NCBI RefSeq assembly: GCF_004353915.1 | Contig: NZ_SMRP01000004.1 | Coordinates: 230,572-294,571, forward strand | Reading direction: 5' to 3' | DNA: 64,000 bases | DNA from: Paraburkholderia silviterrae | GTDB lineage: Bacteria; Pseudomonadota; Gammaproteobacteria; Burkholderiales; Burkholderiaceae | Shown: positions 19,543 to 29,326 of the stretch, piece after piece | Layout: every line of letters starts with the position of its first letter | How positions within the stretch are numbered: position 1 is the first letter of the stretch | The notes under the pieces: generated by a model | Told to the model about the DNA's origin: nothing | What the model saw: the letters and a program-made list of their open reading frames with translations, nothing else | The model's database searches: none | Position numbers and translations under genes: made by a program

Positions 19543-19901
19543 GGCGGCGTTCCGTGAGCGGCGCTACGGTTATAAGAACGGCTCTCGCAGGGAAAATCGG
19601 CGCAATCCTCCACTTAAAAGTCATGCTTTTCCCTTGTCTAGCGGGTCCCCCACATAGCGGTGCAGATGGCCCTTCGGGACGCGTTTGCGCCGCGGTTTCG
19701 GCCGCTTTTTCTCCATGCGTTTGCCCAGTTGCTGGATGGGCTGCGCTTCGTCTTCTACGTATGTAATAATAACCATTCTCATTTGTAAGGTGGCGCTGAC
19801 GCAGGCTGTGCGCGGCGCTCATCCCTGTTCGAATTGGCGCGTGTCGGCGCGGCCTGGGTAGGGCCCTCGCGACGCTTGCGCGCCGAGCCTGGAGCCGTGC
19901 C
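19543..19901. other. Divergent intergenic region with a Fur-box-like site
   Basis: About 360 bp between the DUF3857 gene (minus) and the PepSY gene (plus). Apart from the AT-rich Fur-like site at 19765-19783, a small palindrome AAAAGTCATGCTTTT lies near 19617-19631. No gene is supported. Confidence 0.5.
19765..19783 (+). promoter_or_regulatory. Probable Fur box upstream of the PepSY gene
   Basis: AATAATAACCATTCTCATT agrees with about 11-12 of 19 positions of the consensus GATAATGATAATCATTATC and sits in an isolated AT-rich patch. Iron-responsive repression of the PepSY membrane gene is a sensible inference, since such proteins often occur with iron-uptake systems. Confidence 0.55.
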
Positions 19902-20666
19902 TTGAACGCCCGTCTTGACGAGTCTCTGATCGAATCCCCGAGCGCCGAAGCTGGCGATGACGTTCGCGTCGAACCCTTGCGCCGCGCCGGCCAGCCCCTC
20001 GCTGCCGCCGATCTCGCCGCAAGGCGCCAGCGCTCGCGCCGCGCGAACTTCATCAAGTGGCTGCGCAAGGTGCATGGCTGGGTGGGGCTGTGGGGCGCCG
20101 TGCTGGGGCTGCTGTTCGGCGTGACGGGCTTTTTGCTCAATCATCGCGCGGGGCCGCTGCAGATCTCCACGGGCACGCCCCAAGTCACGCAGATGCAGCT
20201 CGCGCTGCCCGCCGAGCGTCCCGCCACGCCCGAGGCGCTCGCGCAGTGGCTCCAGCGCGAATTGTCGTTCGACGGCAAGCCGGGCAAGATCCGCCGCGAG
20301 CGCGCGCATCCGGTGGCGTGGGGCGAGCGCAACGTCGTGCAGCCCGAGTCCTGGCAGTTCGCGTTGATGGGGCCGCGCCAGAGCGTCGCCGTGGAGTACT
20401 GGGTGGGCAATAGCACGGTCGCCGTGCGCCGCACGCAGAGCGCATTTCTCGCGACGCTGAGCAATCTCCATCGCGGCGTGGGCATGGGCATCGGCTGGGT
20501 GCTGCTCATGGACACCATCGCGGGCAGCCTCATCCTGCTTTCGCTGACCGGTGTGCTGCTGTGGACCGAGCTCAATCGGCGCCGCACCACAGGCGTGGTG
20601 CTCGTGGCGGGCTCGGTGGCGGCGGCACTTGCGCTCGGGTTGCACCAGGGCCTGTTATTAGCGTGA
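19902..20666 (+). CDS. PepSY-associated membrane protein
   Basis: 254 residues with three hydrophobic helices: one after WLRKVHGWVGLWG (about 55-75), one near 190-215 and one at the C-terminus. The His in RKVHGW and later NLHRGVGMG are the conserved histidines of PepSY-associated TM proteins, some of which act as ferric-siderophore or flavin-linked reductases. Start is a TTG at 19902 with GGAG 7 bp upstream; no ATG is available. The Fur-like site upstream supports an iron-related role. Length is shorter than the four-helix PepSY reductases. Confidence 0.8.
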   Translation: MNARLDESLIESPSAEAGDDVRVEPLRRAGQPLAAADLAARRQRSRRANFIKWLRKVHGWVGLWGAVLGLLFGVTGFLLNHRAGPLQISTGTPQVTQMQLALPAERPATPEALAQWLQRELSFDGKPGKIRRERAHPVAWGERNVVQPESWQFALMGPRQSVAVEYWVGNSTVAVRRTQSAFLATLSNLHRGVGMGIGWVLLMDTIAGSLILLSLTGVLLWTELNRRRTTGVVLVAGSVAAALALGLHQGLLLA

Positions 20667-20677
20667 ACAGGCCCTGG
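20645..20677 (+). terminator. Perfect 12-bp hairpin spanning the PepSY stop codon
   Basis: CCAGGGCCTGTT (20645-20656) is perfectly complementary to AACAGGCCCTGG (20666-20677); the TGA stop (20664-20666) lies in the loop and touches the 3' arm. There is no T run, so it may be a Rho-assisted end, a stability element or an incomplete terminator. Confidence 0.5.
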
Positions 20678-20884
20678 CCCGCTTCCTTGCGCGCGCAACC
20701 GGTGATCGGGTTCGCCTGTGCGCACCGCGCACGAGGGCACGAGAAGCCCGAGGAAGCCCGGGACGGGCACAGCGCGGGTTCGCGGCGCGCCTGAAGCGGC
20801 GAGGACGTGGTCAGACGCGTAGCGTTGCGCCTGCGGCGTCGAGGCCGCAGGACACCCTCAGCACCCGTCCGGCACCTTCAGACA

Positions 20885-21907
20885 TCAGACGTCGCAGCTC
20901 GACCCGACGCTCGCGGCCTGTTCGCGCGCGGCCTTGGCGCCTTCGACCTGAAGCAGGGTGGGCAGCGAAACGCCGTTCTTCGCCGCCGTGACTTCGGCCA
21001 GGATCGACACGGCGATCTCGGGCGGCGTGCGGCTGCCGATATAGATGCCCACCGGCCCGTGCAGGCGCGCGAGCTCGGCATCGCTCAGATCGAACTCCTT
21101 GAGCCGCTCGCGCCGCGCCGCGTTGTTGCGCCGCGAGCCGAGCGCGCCCACGTAGAACGCACGCGTCTTGAGCGCTTCCATGAGCGCGAGGTCGTCGAGC
21201 TTCGGGTCGTGCGTGAGCGCGATCACGGCGCAGCGCTCGTCGAGCTTCATGTCGAGCACGGTGTCGTCGGGCATGGTGCGCACGAGCGCGGTGCCGGGCA
21301 CGTCCCATGTGTCGGTGTATTCCTCGCGCGGGTCGCACACCGTCACCTGATAGTCGAGCCCCACGGCGATCTGGCACAGGTAGTGCGAGAGCTGCCCCGC
21401 GCCGATCACGAGCATGCGGTAGCGCGGGCCGTGGATCGTGAGCAGGCGCGTGTCGTCGAAGTCCACGCCATCGGTGGCGCTCGCGGGGCCGAGCGTGGCC
21501 TTGCCGCTCGCGATGTCGAGCGTGCGCGCGACCAGCTCGCCGCGCTCGACTGCTTCCAGCAGCGCGTGGATGCCCGAAGCCTCGGTGAGCGGCTCCAGCA
21601 CGAGCTGGATGGTGCCGCCGCAGGGCAGTCCGAAGCGATGCGCCTCTTCCGCCGTGATGCCGTACTTGACGGCCTCGGGCTTGACGATGCCGATGCCTTC
21701 GCGGCGCACGCGCTCGATCAGGTCGTCTTCGATGCAGCCGCCCGAGACCGAGCCCACCACGAGGCCGTCGTCGCGCACGACGAGCATCGCGCCCTCCGGA
21801 CGCGGCGACGAGCCCCACGTCTTCACCACCGTCACCAGCAGGGCGCGGTGGCCTTCTTCGAGCCAGCGAACGCTGGATTTCAGGACTTCGAGATCCACGC
21901 TGTCCAT
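20885..21907 (-). CDS. XdhC/CoxI family molybdenum hydroxylase maturation factor
   Basis: 340 residues. The N-terminal XdhC_CoxI domain (about 10-80) contains GSSPRPEGAM and GSVSGGCIEDD; the C-terminal Rossmann-like XdhC_C domain begins at MLVIGAGQLSHYL and contains GALGSRRNNA. XdhC-type factors bind Mo cofactor and help add the essential sulfido ligand before insertion into the hydroxylase (family knowledge). It overlaps the end of the coxG-like gene by 28 bp and is the last gene of the cox-like operon. Confidence 0.9.
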   Translation of the reverse strand: MDSVDLEVLKSSVRWLEEGHRALLVTVVKTWGSSPRPEGAMLVVRDDGLVVGSVSGGCIEDDLIERVRREGIGIVKPEAVKYGITAEEAHRFGLPCGGTIQLVLEPLTEASGIHALLEAVERGELVARTLDIASGKATLGPASATDGVDFDDTRLLTIHGPRYRMLVIGAGQLSHYLCQIAVGLDYQVTVCDPREEYTDTWDVPGTALVRTMPDDTVLDMKLDERCAVIALTHDPKLDDLALMEALKTRAFYVGALGSRRNNAARRERLKEFDLSDAELARLHGPVGIYIGSRTPPEIAVSILAEVTAAKNGVSLPTLLQVEGAKAAREQAASVGSSCDV

Positions 21908-22470
21908 GATCGTTTCCTCTTTTGCGGTTCATCGCCGCCGGCGCCTTCGGCGTCGCTGGCGGCTTGTGTTTCAGATGGCTCTTGCTGCGCTTCGGCGCCT
22001 GGCTCAGCGATGCCCCCGGCTTGCGCGCCCCCACCGAGCTGCTCGGTGAAGCGCTTGAAGAATTCGGCGGCGATCTTGCGCGCCGCGCCGTCCACGAGCC
22101 GCGAGCCGATCTGCGCGAGCTTGCCGCCCACCTGGGCGCTGGCCGTGTAGCTGAGCGTGGTTGCGTCCTCGCCCGCCGGTTCGAGCATCACGCGCGCGTC
22201 GCCCTTGCCGAAGCCTGCCGCGCCGCCCTGGCCCTCGAACTGGATCGTGTAGCTGCGTGGCGCGTCGATGTCGGCGAGCTGCATGCGGCCCTTAAAGCGC
22301 GCCTTCACGGGCCCGACAGCGGCGGTGAGGGCGACAGCATACGCGTTCTCGCCATCGGCATCGATGCTCTCGCAGCCCGGAATGCACACCTTGAGTATCG
22401 CCGTGTCGTTGAGGGCTTCCCACGCGCGCTGCTGCGGCACTGGCAGCGTGTGGGTTTCGGTCAGCTCCAT
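21880..22470 (-). CDS. coxG: CoxG-like SRPBCC protein
   Basis: 196 residues. The first 150 match the CO dehydrogenase subunit G/SRPBCC fold: MELTETHTLPVPQQRAWEAL, then CIPGCESI and GKGDARVMLEP. The C-terminal tail is acidic then basic (PQKRKRSWTAW), consistent with membrane attachment. In Oligotropha CoxG recruits the CO dehydrogenase to the membrane. Start has GGAG 7 bp upstream. It overlaps both neighbours, so translation is tightly coupled. Confidence 0.88.
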   Translation of the reverse strand: MELTETHTLPVPQQRAWEALNDTAILKVCIPGCESIDADGENAYAVALTAAVGPVKARFKGRMQLADIDAPRSYTIQFEGQGGAAGFGKGDARVMLEPAGEDATTLSYTASAQVGGKLAQIGSRLVDGAARKIAAEFFKRFTEQLGGGAQAGGIAEPGAEAQQEPSETQAASDAEGAGGDEPQKRKRSWTAWISKS

Positions 22471-23906
22471 CGTGTCGCTCCTTGTGTTGATCCCTGCGTC
22501 GGTCTCTGCGTCGTTGGAGAGGGTTTGGCCGAATGCGTCGACAAAAGCGACGAATTCGGGCGCGAACGGCCGGGCGATGCGTCTTGCAGGCTGCGGCCGA
22601 ACGCTTCCAGGCTCTCCAGGTTGTGAACGGGGTAATGCGCGTCGACGTGCGGCAGCATTGCCTGCACGCCGCGTGCCTTCGCCTCGAAACCGCGGTAGCG
22701 CAACAGCGGATTGAGCCACACCACGCGATGCGCGAAGCGGTGCAGCCGCGCCATTTCCTCGGCCAGCGCGCTGCCCGGGTCGTGATCGAGGCCGTCGGTG
22801 ACCATCAGCACCGTGGCGCGGCCGCCGAGCACGCGGCGCGCCCAGCGCCGGTTGAACTGCGCGAGCGTCTCGCCAATACGCGTGCCGCCCGACCAGTCCG
22901 CCACCTGGGTGGCGAGCTGGGCGAGCGCGACATCGGGGTCGCGTTCGCGCAGCGCGCGCGTGGCGTGCGTGAGGCGCGTGCCGAACAGGAACACCTGCAA
23001 GCGCTCGCGCGATTGCAGCAGCGCATGGCAGAAGTAGAGCACGGCTCGCGAATAGCTGCTCATCGACCCGGAGATGTCGAGCAGCAGCACGAGCGGCACG
23101 CGGCGCTCGACGCACGCGCGGTACTTCCAGACGGTCCAGTCGCCGCCCGCGCGCACGGCGTGGCGCGCGCTCGCGCGCAAATCGGCGTGCGTGCCGTGCG
23201 ACGACGCCTTCAGGCGCCGCGTGCGCTCGGTCGCGAGCGGCAGGCGCCGCGCGCGGATCAAGTGGCGCAGCGTGCGCCATTCGTCGGCGGAAAGGGTGTC
23301 GAAGTCGCGATGGCGCAGGCGCTCTTCAGCGCTGAAGCTCGCATGCGCGCGCAGTTCGTGCTCCTCGTGCGCGGGCGGCGTCTGCGCGCCCGCGCGTGAG
23401 GCTGCGCGCGCCGCGAGCGCATCGGCGAGGCGATTGTTGCGGCGCGGCGGCGGCAGGGCGCCTTGCACTTTCGGCAGCAGCAGCGCGCGCAGCTTGCCCT
23501 CCCAGTCTGGATCGCGCCAGAACAGCTCGAACGCGGCGTGAAAGAGCTCGCGCTCGTCGGGCGCGGCGGTGAGCAAGGCGGCCAGCGCGGCGCGCACGTC
23601 GTCGCGGCGCGTGAGGTCGATGAAGCTCAGCGCTTCGAGCGCATCCACGGCGCGCGCGCTCGACATCGGCAAACCCGCGCCGCGCAGCACGCGCACGAAA
23701 TGCACGACGTTGCGCGCGAACATCGGCGGCAGCGTGTCCGGGGCGTGCGGTTCGCGTTCGTCGCGTTGGTCGCTTTCGTGGCGTTGGTCGCGTGCTTCGC
23801 GTGCATCGCATGTGTCACTTGTCTCGCGTGCCACGCGCGGGGCGTGCGCCCGCAGCGCTTCGCGCGCTTGCTGCGCTTCGTGAGGGCGGTTCGGCGCGTG
23901 CGGCAT
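22461..23906 (-). CDS. coxE: CoxE-like von Willebrand factor A domain protein
   Basis: 481 residues. The vWA domain in the C-terminal half has the MIDAS motif DISGSMSS and a later TDGLDHDPGS. In Oligotropha, CoxE works with the AAA+ protein CoxD on maturation of the copper-containing active site. The N-terminal 60 residues are a low-complexity Arg/Asp/Glu/His segment; the last 40 are Ser/Thr/Pro-rich. The start at 23906, 5 bp after the coxD stop, with GGAG upstream, gives the MoxR-to-vWA gene pair its usual spacing. Confidence 0.9.
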   Translation of the reverse strand: MPHAPNRPHEAQQAREALRAHAPRVARETSDTCDAREARDQRHESDQRDEREPHAPDTLPPMFARNVVHFVRVLRGAGLPMSSARAVDALEALSFIDLTRRDDVRAALAALLTAAPDERELFHAAFELFWRDPDWEGKLRALLLPKVQGALPPPRRNNRLADALAARAASRAGAQTPPAHEEHELRAHASFSAEERLRHRDFDTLSADEWRTLRHLIRARRLPLATERTRRLKASSHGTHADLRASARHAVRAGGDWTVWKYRACVERRVPLVLLLDISGSMSSYSRAVLYFCHALLQSRERLQVFLFGTRLTHATRALRERDPDVALAQLATQVADWSGGTRIGETLAQFNRRWARRVLGGRATVLMVTDGLDHDPGSALAEEMARLHRFAHRVVWLNPLLRYRGFEAKARGVQAMLPHVDAHYPVHNLESLEAFGRSLQDASPGRSRPNSSLLSTHSAKPSPTTQRPTQGSTQGATRWS

Positions 23907-23911
23907 CGGCG

Positions 23912-24799
23912 TCACTCCGCGAGCGCGAGCGTCTGCGCGATCCGCTGCGGATCGAGCTGCGCGAGGTCGTCCTGATACTTGAGCAGCACCCCGAGCGTGT
24001 CCTGCACCGACTGCGGGTCGAGCTCGGTGACCGAAAGCGCGGCGAGCGCGCGGCACCAGTCGATCGTCTCGGCGATGCCGGGCGCCTTGTACAGATCCAT
24101 CGTGCGCAGTTGATGCACGAACGCGACGGCGCGGCGCTGCAGCTCGGCGCCGGTCTCGGGCGCGCGCGCCGCGACGATGGCAAGCTCCCGCGCGCGCTCG
24201 GGGTAGCCGAGCCATTGATAGAGGCAGCGCCGCTTGAGCGCGTCGTGCACCTCGCGCGTGCGGTTGGAGGTGATGACGACGAGCGGCGGCACGCTCGCGC
24301 GCACCGTGCCGTACTCGGGAATCGATACCTGGAAGTCCGAAAGAAGCTCGAGCAGGAAGGCTTCGAACGGCTCGTCGGCGCGGTCGATCTCGTCGATCAG
24401 GAGCACGCGGCGCGCGCCGGGATGATGCGGGTCCGGTTGCAGCGCCTGCAGCAGCGGGCGCTTGAGGAGGAATTCGTCGCGATAAAGCGTGTCGCCGCGC
24501 GGCTTCTCGCCGGCGGCTTCGGCCAGACGCAGCGCCATGATCTGGCGCGGATAGTCCCACTCGTAGAGCGCGCTCGCCGTATCGAGCCCCTCGTAGCACT
24601 GCAGGCGCAGGAGCGTGGTGCCGGCAAGCGCCGCCGCCGCCTTCGCCAGCTCGGTCTTGCCCACACCCGGCTCGCCTTCGAGAAACAGCGGGCGCTCCAT
24701 CTTGAGCGCGAGAAACAACGCCGTGGCCAGTTCGCGGCTCGCGAAATAGCCTTGCGCTTCGAGCTGCGAGAGCGTGTCGTCGATCGTGGCGGGGAGCAT
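23912..24799 (-). CDS. coxD: MoxR-type AAA+ ATPase (CoxD-like)
   Basis: 295 residues. Walker A GEPGVGKT (42-49), Walker B VLLIDEID (132-139) and the sensor-1 ITSNRTREVHDAL are present. MoxR/CoxD proteins act as chaperones that remodel or load metal centres, partnered by a vWA protein encoded next door. It is separated from coxM by about 200 bp without a clear promoter, so it may belong to the same transcript. Confidence 0.92.
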   Translation of the reverse strand: MLPATIDDTLSQLEAQGYFASRELATALFLALKMERPLFLEGEPGVGKTELAKAAAALAGTTLLRLQCYEGLDTASALYEWDYPRQIMALRLAEAAGEKPRGDTLYRDEFLLKRPLLQALQPDPHHPGARRVLLIDEIDRADEPFEAFLLELLSDFQVSIPEYGTVRASVPPLVVITSNRTREVHDALKRRCLYQWLGYPERARELAIVAARAPETGAELQRRAVAFVHQLRTMDLYKAPGIAETIDWCRALAALSVTELDPQSVQDTLGVLLKYQDDLAQLDPQRIAQTLALAE

Positions 24800-24998
24800 G
24801 GCGGGCCTGAAAATAGGGCTAGAAGTGCTGGCAAGAAGGGCGGAAGAAAAAACGCCGATGAGAAGCCTCGGTGCGTACCGCAGCCAAATGGCGATGGCAA
24901 AAAGCGCCTGCGCGGCGGCAATACGCAGTCAGCCCGCAGTCGGCCGCTCGCACCGCGCGTGATGCCGGGCGCGGCGCGAGCGGCCGTGAACAGCGAGT

Positions 24999-25799
24999 CT
25001 AGCCGAGCGCCTTCGTCACCGCCCGCGCCGCCAGCACCGGAATCAGGTGCGCGCGGTACGCTGCGCTCGCGTGCAGGTCGGTGTTGAGCTCGTCCGGCGC
25101 GATGCTCACCGCACGCGCCGCGGCGGGCGTGAAGCTCGCCTTGAGCGCATCTTCGAGCGCCGTCGCGCGGAACACCGAAGACGCCGCCCCGGTGATCGCC
25201 ACGCGCACAGAGCTATCCGCGAACTGCGCCACAAACACGCCCGTCAACGCGAAATGCGAGGCCGGGTTGTGGAACTTCTCGTAGGCGGCGCGCTGTGGCA
25301 CGGGAAACTCGACCGCGACGATCAGCTCGTCGGGCTCGAGCGCGGTCTCGTACATGCCGAGGAAGAAGTCGTCGGCGGCAATGCGGCGGCGGTCCGTCAC
25401 GACCGTGGCGTTCAGGCCGAGCACGGCGGCCGGGTAGTCGGCGGCGGGGTCGTCGTTGGCGAGCGAGCCGCCCAGCGTGCCGAGCGCGCGCACCTGGCGG
25501 TCGCCGATGCCGGCGGCCAATTGGGCGAGCGCCGGCAGCGAGGCCTGGATCTGCGCGTTTGCCGCCACGTCGGCGTGGCAGACCGCGGCGCCGATCTTCA
25601 CCACCTTGCCGTCCACCTGCACGGCCTTGAGCTCGGGAATGCGCGTGACGTCCACGAGCGTCGAAGGCTGCGCGAGCCGCAGCTTCATCGCCGCGAGCAG
25701 GCTCTGGCCGCCCGCGAGGAATTTGGCGTCGGGGTCGGCGCCAAGCGTCTTCACTGCGCCTTGCGCGTCGCTGGCGCGCTGGTAATCGAATGCATACAT
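24999..25799 (-). CDS. coxM: FAD-binding medium subunit of a molybdenum hydroxylase (CoxM)
   Basis: 266 residues. FAD-binding motifs are AGGQSLLAAM near residue 32 and TLGGSLANDDPAAD near 110. It passes electrons from the iron-sulfur subunit to the acceptor. Start ATG 25799 has GGAGG 6 bp upstream; the frame continues upstream but into coxL. It follows coxL by 13 bp. Confidence 0.93.
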   Translation of the reverse strand: MYAFDYQRASDAQGAVKTLGADPDAKFLAGGQSLLAAMKLRLAQPSTLVDVTRIPELKAVQVDGKVVKIGAAVCHADVAANAQIQASLPALAQLAAGIGDRQVRALGTLGGSLANDDPAADYPAAVLGLNATVVTDRRRIAADDFFLGMYETALEPDELIVAVEFPVPQRAAYEKFHNPASHFALTGVFVAQFADSSVRVAITGAASSVFRATALEDALKASFTPAAARAVSIAPDELNTDLHASAAYRAHLIPVLAARAVTKALG

Positions 25800-25812
25800 G
25801 GTGCGCCTCCGC

Positions 25813-28218
25813 TCAAGGTTGTTGTGATGCCGGCGTGGACTGGGCGGCCTGGATCGCTTGCCAGACACGATGCGGGGTGGCCGGCATCTGCAGGTCCTTC
25901 ACGCCGAGCGGCGCGAGAGCGTCGAGGATCGCGTTGATGACGGCGGGCGGCGAGCCGATCGCGCCCGCCTCGCCGCAGCCCTTCACGCCAAGCGGATTGT
26001 GCGTGCACGGTGTGCCCTTCGCGGTCTCCACGGTGAACGACGGCACATCGCAGGCGTGCGGCATCGCGTAGTCCATGTACGAGCCCGAGAGCAACTGGCC
26101 GCTGTCCTTGTCGTAGATGCACTGCTCCAGCAAGGCCTGGCCGATCCCCTGGCCAAGCCCGCCGTGCACCTGGCCTTCGACGATCATCGGATTGATGACG
26201 TTGCCGAAGTCGTCCACGGCCGTGAAGCGGTCGATGCGTGTCTCTCCGGTGTCGGGATCGACTTCCAGCTCGCAGATATACGCGCCCGCCGGGTAGGTAA
26301 AGTTGGTGGGGTCGTAGAACGCGCTTTCGTCGAGGCCCGGCTCGAGCGTTTCGAGCGGATAGTTGTGCGGCACGTAGGCCGAGAGCGCGATTTCGGCGAA
26401 GGTCTTGGTGCGGTCGGTGCCCGCGACGCGAAACACGCCATCGGCGAATTCGATGTCTTCCACGCCCGCTTCGAGCATGTGCGCGGCGATCTTCTTCGCT
26501 TTGGCTTCGATCTTGTCGAGCGCCTTCATGATGGCCGAGCCGCCCACCGCGATCGAGCGCGAGCCATAGGTGCCCATCCCGAACGGAATGCGCGCGGTGT
26601 CGCCGTGCACGATTTCGATCTGCTCGATGGGCACGCCCAGACGCTCCGACACCACCTGCGCGAAGGTCGTCTCGTGGCCCTGGCCGTGGCTGTGCGAGCC
26701 CGTGAAGACGGTGACCGAGCCGGTGGGATTCACGCGGATTTCGCCCGCTTCGAAGAGGCCCGCGCGCGCGCCCAGCGCCCCGGCGATATTCGACGGCGCG
26801 AGGCCGCACGCCTCGATGTAGCACGAGTGGCCGAGGCCGCGCAGTTTCCCTTGAGCCTTCGATGCGTCGCGCCGCGCCGGGTAGCCCTGCACGTCGGCGA
26901 GTTCGAGCGCGCGCGCGAGGCACGCCTCGTAGTCGCCGATGTCATAAGTGAGGCCCACGGGCGTCGCGTAGGGGAAGCTCGTGATGAAGTTGCGGCGGCG
27001 GATTTCGGCCGGGTCGATGTTCATTTCGCGCGCGGCGGTCTCCACAAGCCGCTCGACCACGTAGGTCGCCTCGGGGCGGCCCGCGCCGCGATACGCGTCC
27101 ACGGGCACCGTGTTCGTGAACACGGCCTTCACTTCGGCGTAGATCGCAGGCGTGGTGTACTGGCCCGCGAGCAGCGTCGCGTAGAGGATGGTGGGCACGC
27201 TCGAAGCGAAGGTCGAGAGATACGCGCCCATGTTCGCCGTGGTGTGCACGCGCATGGCGAGGAACTTGCCGTCCTTGTCGAGGGCGAGCTCGGCCTTTGT
27301 CACGTGGTCGCGGCCATGGGCGTCGGAGACGAACGACTCGCTGCGCTCGGCCGTCCACTTCACCGGGCGGCCAATCTTCTTCGCGGCCCAGGTGAGCGCC
27401 ACATCTTCGGCGTACAGAAAGATCTTCGAGCCGAAGCCGCCGCCCACGTCGGGCGCGACGATGCGCAGCTTCGTCTCCGGCAGCCCGAGCACGAACGCGG
27501 CCATGAGCAGCCGCTCGACGTGCGGATTCTGGTTCGACACGTAGACGGTGTAGCCGTCGTCGTGGCGGCTGTAGCTCGCGTTCACGGCGCGCGGCTCGAT
27601 CGCGTTCGGAATGAGCCGGTTGTTCACGATATCGAGCGTCGTGACGTGCGCGGCAGTGGCGAAGGCGGCGTCGGTGGCGGCCTTGTCGCCGTGGCCCCAC
27701 GTGTAGCAGGTGTTGTCCGGCACGCCGTCGTGGACGAGCGCCTGGCCCGCGTCGGCGGCATGTGCGGTGTCGACGGTGGCGGGCAGCTCCTCGTAGTCGA
27801 CTTCGACGAGCTCGGCGGCGTCCTTCGCTTCTTTCAGCGATTCGGCGATTACGAGCGCGACCTGGTCGCCCACGTGGCGCGCTTTCTCGTGCGCGATCAC
27901 CGGATGCGGCGGCTCGTGCATGGGCGTGCCGTCGATGCTGTGGATGAGCCACCCGCAGGGCAGGCCGCCCACGTTATCGGCGGCGAGGTCTGCGCCGGTG
28001 AAGACGGCCACCACGCCGGGCGCGACCTTGGCCGCGTTGGTGTCGACGCTCTTGATGCGCGCGTGCGCATGCGGCGAGCGCACGAACACGGCATACGTCT
28101 GTGCGGGCAGGACGACGTCGTCGGTGTACTGGCCCGCGCCGGTGAGGAAGCGATAGTCTTCCTTGCGCTTGACCGAGGCGCCGATCATGCGGGGCGTTTG
28201 GGAGTCGGGTGCGTTCAT
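25813..28218 (-). CDS. coxL: Mo-cofactor catalytic subunit, form II CO-dehydrogenase-like
   Basis: 801 residues, xanthine-dehydrogenase-family large subunit. The active-site loop reads AYRGAGR (375-381), the form II signature, not the AYXCSFR of bona fide form I CO dehydrogenase. The catalytic base glutamate is at 750 (GCGEAGAIG). Mo-cofactor-binding segments such as GGGFGSK and GQGHETTF are present. Form II enzymes have uncertain substrates; CO oxidation, if any, is slow, and other aldehydes or N-heterocycles are possible. The gene order S-L-M also fits form II operons. Confidence 0.93.
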   Translation of the reverse strand: MNAPDSQTPRMIGASVKRKEDYRFLTGAGQYTDDVVLPAQTYAVFVRSPHAHARIKSVDTNAAKVAPGVVAVFTGADLAADNVGGLPCGWLIHSIDGTPMHEPPHPVIAHEKARHVGDQVALVIAESLKEAKDAAELVEVDYEELPATVDTAHAADAGQALVHDGVPDNTCYTWGHGDKAATDAAFATAAHVTTLDIVNNRLIPNAIEPRAVNASYSRHDDGYTVYVSNQNPHVERLLMAAFVLGLPETKLRIVAPDVGGGFGSKIFLYAEDVALTWAAKKIGRPVKWTAERSESFVSDAHGRDHVTKAELALDKDGKFLAMRVHTTANMGAYLSTFASSVPTILYATLLAGQYTTPAIYAEVKAVFTNTVPVDAYRGAGRPEATYVVERLVETAAREMNIDPAEIRRRNFITSFPYATPVGLTYDIGDYEACLARALELADVQGYPARRDASKAQGKLRGLGHSCYIEACGLAPSNIAGALGARAGLFEAGEIRVNPTGSVTVFTGSHSHGQGHETTFAQVVSERLGVPIEQIEIVHGDTARIPFGMGTYGSRSIAVGGSAIMKALDKIEAKAKKIAAHMLEAGVEDIEFADGVFRVAGTDRTKTFAEIALSAYVPHNYPLETLEPGLDESAFYDPTNFTYPAGAYICELEVDPDTGETRIDRFTAVDDFGNVINPMIVEGQVHGGLGQGIGQALLEQCIYDKDSGQLLSGSYMDYAMPHACDVPSFTVETAKGTPCTHNPLGVKGCGEAGAIGSPPAVINAILDALAPLGVKDLQMPATPHRVWQAIQAAQSTPASQQP

Positions 28219-28230
28219 GGCGTCTCTCCC

Positions 28231-28749
28231 TTACGCTGCCGATGTGGCTGGCGTGGCCGGTAGAGCCGAACCGGAGCGCATGCCTTCGGCGCCCGCGAGC
28301 ACGGCCTTCACGATGTTGTGATAGCCCGTGCAGCGGCACAGATTGCCGTCGAGGCCCGCGCGCACATCGGCTTCGGTGAGTTCTGGCTTTTCGGCGGCGA
28401 GCGCCGCGGCGCTCATCACCATGCCGGGTGTGCAGAAGCCGCATTGCAAGCCATGGCATTCGCGGAAGGCCGCCTGCATGGGATGAAGTGCGCCGTTCCC
28501 GGAAGTCGCCGCGAGCCCTTCGATCGTCGTCACGTCCATGCCCTCGCACTGCACGGCGAGCTGGTTGCACGACTTGACCGCGCGGCCATTGAGGTGGACG
28601 GTGCACGCGCCGCACTGCGCGGTGTCGCAGCCGACGTGCGTGCCGGTGAGGCGCAACTGCTCGCGCAGGAACTGGACTAGAAGCGTGTGGGGTTCGACTT
28701 CGGCGGTCACGGGCTTGCCGTTGACCGTCAGGCTGAGACTGATCGCCAT
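28231..28749 (-). CDS. coxS: [2Fe-2S] small subunit of a molybdenum hydroxylase (CoxS)
   Basis: 172 residues with two [2Fe-2S] domains. The plant-type ferredoxin cluster uses CDTAQCGAC and a later Cys in KSCNQLA; the second cluster uses CGFC and [10 protein letters not shown]. Start ATG 28749 has GGAG 7 bp upstream. It is the first gene of the seven-gene operon and is followed by coxL after 12 bp. The C-terminal tail is Ala/Thr-rich. Confidence 0.94.
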   Translation of the reverse strand: MAISLSLTVNGKPVTAEVEPHTLLVQFLREQLRLTGTHVGCDTAQCGACTVHLNGRAVKSCNQLAVQCEGMDVTTIEGLAATSGNGALHPMQAAFRECHGLQCGFCTPGMVMSAAALAAEKPELTEADVRAGLDGNLCRCTGYHNIVKAVLAGAEGMRSGSALPATPATSAA

Positions 28750-28982
28750 TGACTGTCTCCTCTTGGCCAGAGTTCGAGCGCCGCGCGTCGTGCTCTGGAC
28801 CCATGCAAAGTGATGGTAGGGACCGGCCTGGGCCCGCATTCATCCATTGCCCCGCATTTGCCGCCTGCTGTCTATCGCCCAGAGCGCGTCGCGCGGCTGG
28901 CGCGAAGCGTCTGCCGCGCGCGATGGCGGGCAGGCTGGACGGAAACGGGGACGAGGGTCCGGCTGGTGCTTTGCTTGTTCAG

Positions 28983-29023
28983 TGATGCCTGGGTGATGCT
29001 GGGTGATGCTGGGTGTTGCCTGG
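28983..29023 (+). repeat. Short imperfect tandem repeats (about 11 bp)
   Basis: GATGCCTGGGT, GATGCTGGGT, GATGCTGGGT and GTTGCCTGGT follow one another. They lie in the non-coding region upstream of coxS. Confidence 0.6.
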
Positions 29024-29190
29024 TATTGCCTGAATCCAGGCGTGAAGCTGCGTATTTCCTGGAAATTGCGAGGTGCCGCGACAACAATGCCCGAACAGTA
29101 AAGCACACTTTGCCGATTCGCGCTGCGCGGGCTTATCCCCGATTTTTAAGCGATTTTTAGCCGTATTTCGACGGCCGCGCGCCATGTGAA

Positions 29191-29221
29191 ACGGCCCGCG
29201 CCGGAGACCGGGGCGGGCCGT
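29191..29221 (-). terminator. Hairpin terminator after the amino acid permease
   Basis: ACGGCCCGC (29191-29199) pairs perfectly with GCGGGCCGT (29213-29221); on the minus strand it is followed by TTTCAC. It lies about 105 bp past the permease stop. Confidence 0.6.
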
Positions 29222-29326
29222 TGCAGTGCAGCGAACCGGGCTGCCGGGCGTGCCATGAAGCGCGCCGCGAGTCGTGCAGAAAAGCGTGCAGAAAAGCGCG
29301 CGGCGGGCGCGCTGTGCGAGAACGCC

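Larger units (their letters stand above)
28750..29326. other. Intergenic region upstream of the cox-like operon
   Basis: About 580 bp. It must hold the cox operon promoter. It contains short GGGTGATGCT-type tandem repeats near 28983-29023, an AT-richer patch (about 29040-29165), and the terminator of the permease at its right end. No gene is supported. Confidence 0.45.
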
